Shown piece by piece: positions 29,617 to 32,546 of a DNA stretch of 32,546 bases (positions are counted from its first letter, which is position 1; each line of letters begins with the position of its first letter). The notes below the pieces were generated by a model, which searched no databases, had not been told where the DNA came from, and worked only from the letters and a program-made list of their open reading frames with translations. The translations under genes and the position numbers were made by a program. This DNA is from Bryobacteraceae bacterium (lineage in GTDB: Bacteria > Acidobacteriota > Terriglobia > Bryobacterales > Bryobacteraceae): the NCBI GenBank assembly GCA_030041035.1, contig JASHOO010000034.1:1-32546 (forward strand), given 5' to 3'.

Positions 29617-30889
29617 GTAAACAAGTCCGTGGGCCTGTGGCGCAGTTGGGAGCGCGCTTCCATGGCATGGAAGAGGTCGTGAGTTCGAATCTCACCAGGT
29701 CCACCACTTTATCACTCTGATTCTCTTGGACTTGCACGCCGCATTTTTTCGCGTGCCATATACGTGCCAAAAGATCAGAAATCCGAGCTTGCCGGCCGAC
29801 GCTCCACTTCGCGTAATGCTTGCGCACAATGGCCTCAGTGTCGCCCAGAATATCGGCCGCCTCTTCGAACGTACCCCCCATTTCGAGGATCTCCGTGGCG
29901 AGCGTGTGTCTGAACCGATGAGAGCATGCACCCTCGACGCCTGAGGCGGCGTAGACGGCTTCAAGCGTACGTCGGGCGTCCCTGATTGCGGCCTGCGTTC
30001 CACCGTTGCCGCTCCAAAAGAAATAACGGCATTGGGCATCGTTACCGGCGCCGCGGGGTATTGGCAGAATGTCGAGTGCAGCCTGTAAAGCTGCGTGCAC
30101 TGGCAACCTGACCGGCTTACCGTTCTTCGTGGTGCGCACAAAGATCTCACCATTGCGAACGCGGTCCTTTTCCAATGCGGCCACGTCTGAAATTCGCAAC
30201 GCTGTGTAGCGCAGCAGTAGCACCATCGCCCGCGCCCGTAAACGCTCATAGGCGCTCCGGCCGATCGCATCACACGCCGCGATGATCTTGGCGACCTCAT
30301 TGGGTTCATATGGCTCCCGGTCAGCCGGCTTGAGATTTTTCGGCATCTGAACCTTGTCGGCCCAGCTTCTCAGAATCCATTCGTTGTCGAGGCAGAACCG
30401 GAAGAAATGCCGCAGTGTCCCCAGCTCTTTTGTCCATGTTCGAGCACCAATGCCACGCACAGATCGAAACGCGTTCAACGCCTCCAGATCAACCTGATCA
30501 ACCGTGGCCGTACCGCGGCCAACCAGGAACGCTTCGAGGTTTCGAAGGGTTGCTTTCCGACTCGTTCGCGTTCCCCAGGAGGCGTCCTGATGGGCACTAT
30601 GATAAGACTCAATCGCGGCTGAAATCGCACGAGTATGCCGTGGGCATCGGCCGCGCGCCACCAATTCCGTACAACCTGGTTGCGCGCATTCCCGAAGCCC
30701 GTAGGCGGGGTCTTCGATCCTTGCGAGGTTCCTGGTCGCACGCGCCCAGTCGCGCGTATTCATGCTCTGGCGAACGCGCTTGCCATCTATGTCGCCATCG
30801 CACCAGATTGGGCACTGGCATTTGATCCAGTTACGGCCCTTGGATCTCTTTGGGCATTTGCGCTCGTGGCGCCGCCAAAGACTGAGCAT
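29603..30889 (-). CDS. Tyrosine recombinase/integrase of a tRNA-Ala-integrated element
   Basis: LLRYTALRISDVAAL (Arg), TTKNGKPVRLPVH (Lys), CSHRFRHTLATEIL (HxxR), IVRKHYAKWSV (catalytic Tyr). The last ~34 codons are the antisense of the host tRNA plus host sequence. Confidence 0.93.
   Translation of the reverse strand: MLSLWRRHERKCPKRSKGRNWIKCQCPIWCDGDIDGKRVRQSMNTRDWARATRNLARIEDPAYGLRECAQPGCTELVARGRCPRHTRAISAAIESYHSAHQDASWGTRTSRKATLRNLEAFLVGRGTATVDQVDLEALNAFRSVRGIGARTWTKELGTLRHFFRFCLDNEWILRSWADKVQMPKNLKPADREPYEPNEVAKIIAACDAIGRSAYERLRARAMVLLLRYTALRISDVAALEKDRVRNGEIFVRTTKNGKPVRLPVHAALQAALDILPIPRGAGNDAQCRYFFWSGNGGTQAAIRDARRTLEAVYAASGVEGACSHRFRHTLATEILEMGGTFEEAADILGDTEAIVRKHYAKWSVGRQARISDLLARIWHAKKCGVQVQENQSDKVVDLVRFELTTSSMPWKRAPNCATGPRTCLLSIS
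29631..29706 (+). tRNA. tRNA-Ala (anticodon GGC)
   Basis: 76 nt with encoded CCA. Acceptor GGGCCTG/CAGGTCC with G3:U70 (alanine identity), anticodon arm CTTCC-ATGGCAT-GGAAG giving GGC, T arm GTGAG-TTCGAAT-CTCAC. Confidence 0.97.
29679..29706. other. Probable chromosomal attachment site (attL) in the tRNA-Ala 3' end
   Basis: Integrase gene abuts and overlaps the tRNA 3' end, the classical arrangement for tRNA-targeting tyrosine recombinases. Exact core not delimited because the second repeat is not in this window. Confidence 0.6.
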
Positions 30890-30891
30890 GG

Positions 30892-31107
30892 CTATTTCGT
30901 CCGCTCCTCGTACACTTTACAAGCCAGCCTGTAGGGAATCCGAAGCTCCACCCGTTGCCGTCCGCGCTTGCCAGTCTCCGACAGTTTCAGAACTCCAGGA
31001 AGATCCTGAAACCACCGGACGATCGTATCACGGCTAACACCCCAGAGCTCCGCGTAGAACTGCGGCGAATAGTGTTGATCGATATTAACTAGCGCCGGCG
31101 CTTGCAT
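30892..31107 (-). CDS. Small HTH DNA-binding protein, candidate excisionase/recombination directionality factor
   Basis: 71 aa: HYSPQFYAELWGVSRDTIVRWFQDLPGVLKLSETGKRGRQRVELRIPYRLACKVYEERTK. MerR/Xis-like HTH; stops 2 nt before the integrase start. Confidence 0.7.
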   Translation of the reverse strand: MQAPALVNIDQHYSPQFYAELWGVSRDTIVRWFQDLPGVLKLSETGKRGRQRVELRIPYRLACKVYEERTK

Positions 31108-31156
31108 TTATCCCACCTCGTAGCCAGTAGTTCTCCGCATGATTCCTCTTCTCTTC

Positions 31157-32362
31157 TCAACGGCCTCGACCACGACCCGGTTCTCGCGCGCGCTCGTGAA
31201 GGTCGCGCTGGTGTATTGGAGTCGCCGCCGCCCTTCGAACGGCCCCGTGATAGCGACCCAGCCAGCCACCCCATCCATCCTCAACTGGGGCCATTCCACT
31301 TTGAATTTGCAAGCGCCCGGTCTCTTCCAGAAGACGTTCGTTGTTCAGAACCTTTTCAGAATGTCCCAACTCCTCGACCTCAAGCAGCGGCCGCCCGTTC
31401 TCGAACAGCTTGCGCAGACGCACGAACCTGTTGGCGCGCAGGCCGCCGCGTCCGCGTGCCTCGGCCATCTGAGGCGTGTGATAGATGCAGTGCACCTTGG
31501 CGTTGGTGCCCTCCAGCATCATGAAGCTGCGACCGGTCGCTTCATCTTCGCCGTGCACCAGGATTCTGCCCTCGAGTGTTGTGCAATTGCGGAGGTCGAA
31601 CATGACCAGTGGCAATCGCGTGTCCGATACGGGCACGCCGTGAGCGGCTAGACTCTTTTGCCGATCTCCGAGGTGCTGCATCGCTCGTAGTGCGGTTTCG
31701 AAATCCCGGCGCACCAGCCATTGGTCGAGCCCAGCGGTTTCGGCCAGTCCCATGCTCTCCAGCGTCCTGAGACGCGCAACTGCGTACTGGTTTCGCGGAT
31801 GCGCCGAATTCCTGCTGACCTGGAAATGCGAGGACTCACCTTCTGTCGGCTTGTCCCGAGCAATGGACTGGTCCAGCGACGTGAACCTGTGCTGCGATAC
31901 TTCGCGGCGCTGGGCTTCGGCGATATCCCGTTGCGTGCGATACCCGAGCTGTCGGGTGCACAGATCCTCAGCGATGCTGCGAATGCCGTGCTTGACGTAA
32001 TCGCGCTCGAGACGGAAAGATTTTCCGTTCTCGCGAACGCCGCGCAGTGCAATGTGAACGTGCGGATTATCGGTATCGAAGTGCGACACGGCAACCCAAT
32101 CGGGACGCGTATCGAGATCCCGTGTCATGCGCTTCATCAAGTCGCGGGTCAGTTGCGTCAGGTCGATCTTGTCTCCGAACTCCGGCGATACGATGATTTT
32201 CCACACGCGCTCATCGCCGGCCAACTGCCACTCGTCGAGACGAGCGGCGATGTTGATCCCGCGCTCCGTGGCGTCAAACCCGGCCTCAACCGCACGCCCC
32301 TGGCTGGCGCTCTCACGGGCGATGTAGCGGCCGTGCGCCTTCCATTGCCCGCGAGTGGCATT
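31157..32362 (-). CDS. MobA/VirD2-type relaxase, readable frame downstream of an in-frame amber codon
   Basis: Manual reading from just after TAG at 32365-32363: NATRGQWKAHGRYIARESASQGRAVEAGFDATERGINIAARLDEWQLAGDERVWKIIVSPEFGDKIDLTQLTRDLMKRMTRDLDTRPDWVAVSHFDTDNPHVHIALRGVRENGKSF... contains the HxDxxxPHVHIALRG relaxase histidine motif. ORF-track start is TTG at 32224. Confidence 0.85.
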   Translation of the reverse strand, partial: NATRGQWKAHGRYIARESASQGRAVEAGFDATERGINIAARLDEWQLAGDERVWKIIVSPEFGDKIDLTQLTRDLMKRMTRDLDTRPDWVAVSHFDTDNPHVHIALRGVRENGKSFRLERDYVKHGIRSIAEDLCTRQLGYRTQRDIAEAQRREVSQHRFTSLDQSIARDKPTEGESSHFQVSRNSAHPRNQYAVARLRTLESMGLAETAGLDQWLVRRDFETALRAMQHLGDRQKSLAAHGVPVSDTRLPLVMFDLRNCTTLEGRILVHGEDEATGRSFMMLEGTNAKVHCIYHTPQMAEARGRGGLRANRFVRLRKLFENGRPLLEVEELGHSEKVLNNERLLEETGRLQIQSGMAPVEDGWGGWLGRYHGAVRRAAATPIHQRDLHERAREPGRGRGR

Positions 32363-32546
32363 CTACGCGTACATCACGCGAACGGCGCACCGCTGATTGT
32401 ACGGGCGAGACGGAACCGGGCGCCGTGTCCGCGGCTTGCGCTGTTGTGCACGCAGTTCTCGGATATAGCGACGGATCAGGAGGTAGGTAGAGCACCAAGC
32501 TCTGGGTGAACTGGCTTGTCGACCACGTGTCTTCCGGGGATTAAGC
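32363..32546 (-). pseudogene. N-terminal part of the same relaxase, separated by the amber codon (runs off right edge)
   Basis: Same frame upstream of the TAG: ...LLIRRYIRELRAQQRKPRTRRPVPSRPYNQRCAVRVMYA-*; continuous in sense with NATRGQWKAHGRYIARESA. Confidence 0.65.

Larger units (their letters stand above)
29679..32546. mobile_element. Left end of an integrative mobilizable/conjugative-type element at tRNA-Ala (right end outside window)
   Basis: tRNA 3' end + tyrosine integrase + small HTH protein + relaxase, all on the minus strand. Confidence 0.85.

Noticed and set aside
29603-29706. Conserved-looking peptide VDLVRFELTTSSMPWKRAPNCATGPR treated as a protein domain
   Set aside because: It is the antisense translation of the tRNA-Ala gene, so any database similarity would reflect tRNA conservation and not a protein domain.
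31108-31299. Alternative minus frame at the relaxase C-terminus (63 aa) as evidence for a second frameshift or separate gene
   Set aside because: The relaxase frame reads plausibly to its stop (GWGGWLGRYHGAVRRAAA...), so no frameshift is required. The small ORF remains possible (it abuts the HTH gene by TAAATG) but has no independent support.
1-32546. CRISPR arrays, rRNA genes, toxin-antitoxin pairs, tandem repeats
   Set aside because: None seen by eye. The XRE-cupin regulator is not paired with a toxin-like gene; its neighbour is an epoxide hydrolase.

Overview
This GC-rich bacterial window resembles Acidobacteria (Bryobacter/Solibacter-like) in gene content; that assignment is inference only. 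About 29.6 kb is densely packed chromosome: an XRE-cupin regulator divergent from an epoxide hydrolase, an aldo/keto-reductase-like protein, S1/P1 nuclease, YjbQ, DUF2203, APC permease, Maf, DciA-like, gatC-gatA, sod, purQ-purL-purF, DUF3108 + SGNH hydrolase, argS, acnA, fabI, a Gfo/Idh/MocA oxidoreductase, recG, rsmD, a SAM hydrolase (DUF62), cysteine desulfurase-mnmA and an LpxL/HtrB-type acyltransferase. From the tRNA-Ala(GGC) gene (29631-29706) to the right edge lies the left end of an integrated mobile element: tyrosine recombinase, small HTH protein (candidate excisionase) and a MobA/VirD2-type relaxase. The most notable observations are: (1) the integrase ORF reads antisense through the whole host tRNA-Ala and ends inside the neighbouring host gene; (2) the relaxase reading frame has a single in-frame amber codon in its conserved N-terminal motif; (3) a perfect 25-bp palindrome sits between the XRE-cupin regulator and the epoxide hydrolase; (4) the aldo/keto-reductase-like protein appears to lack the catalytic tetrad; (5) several genes have a -10-like hexamer directly upstream of the start codon, suggesting leaderless transcripts. 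I found no CRISPR array, rRNA or clear novel defence system.
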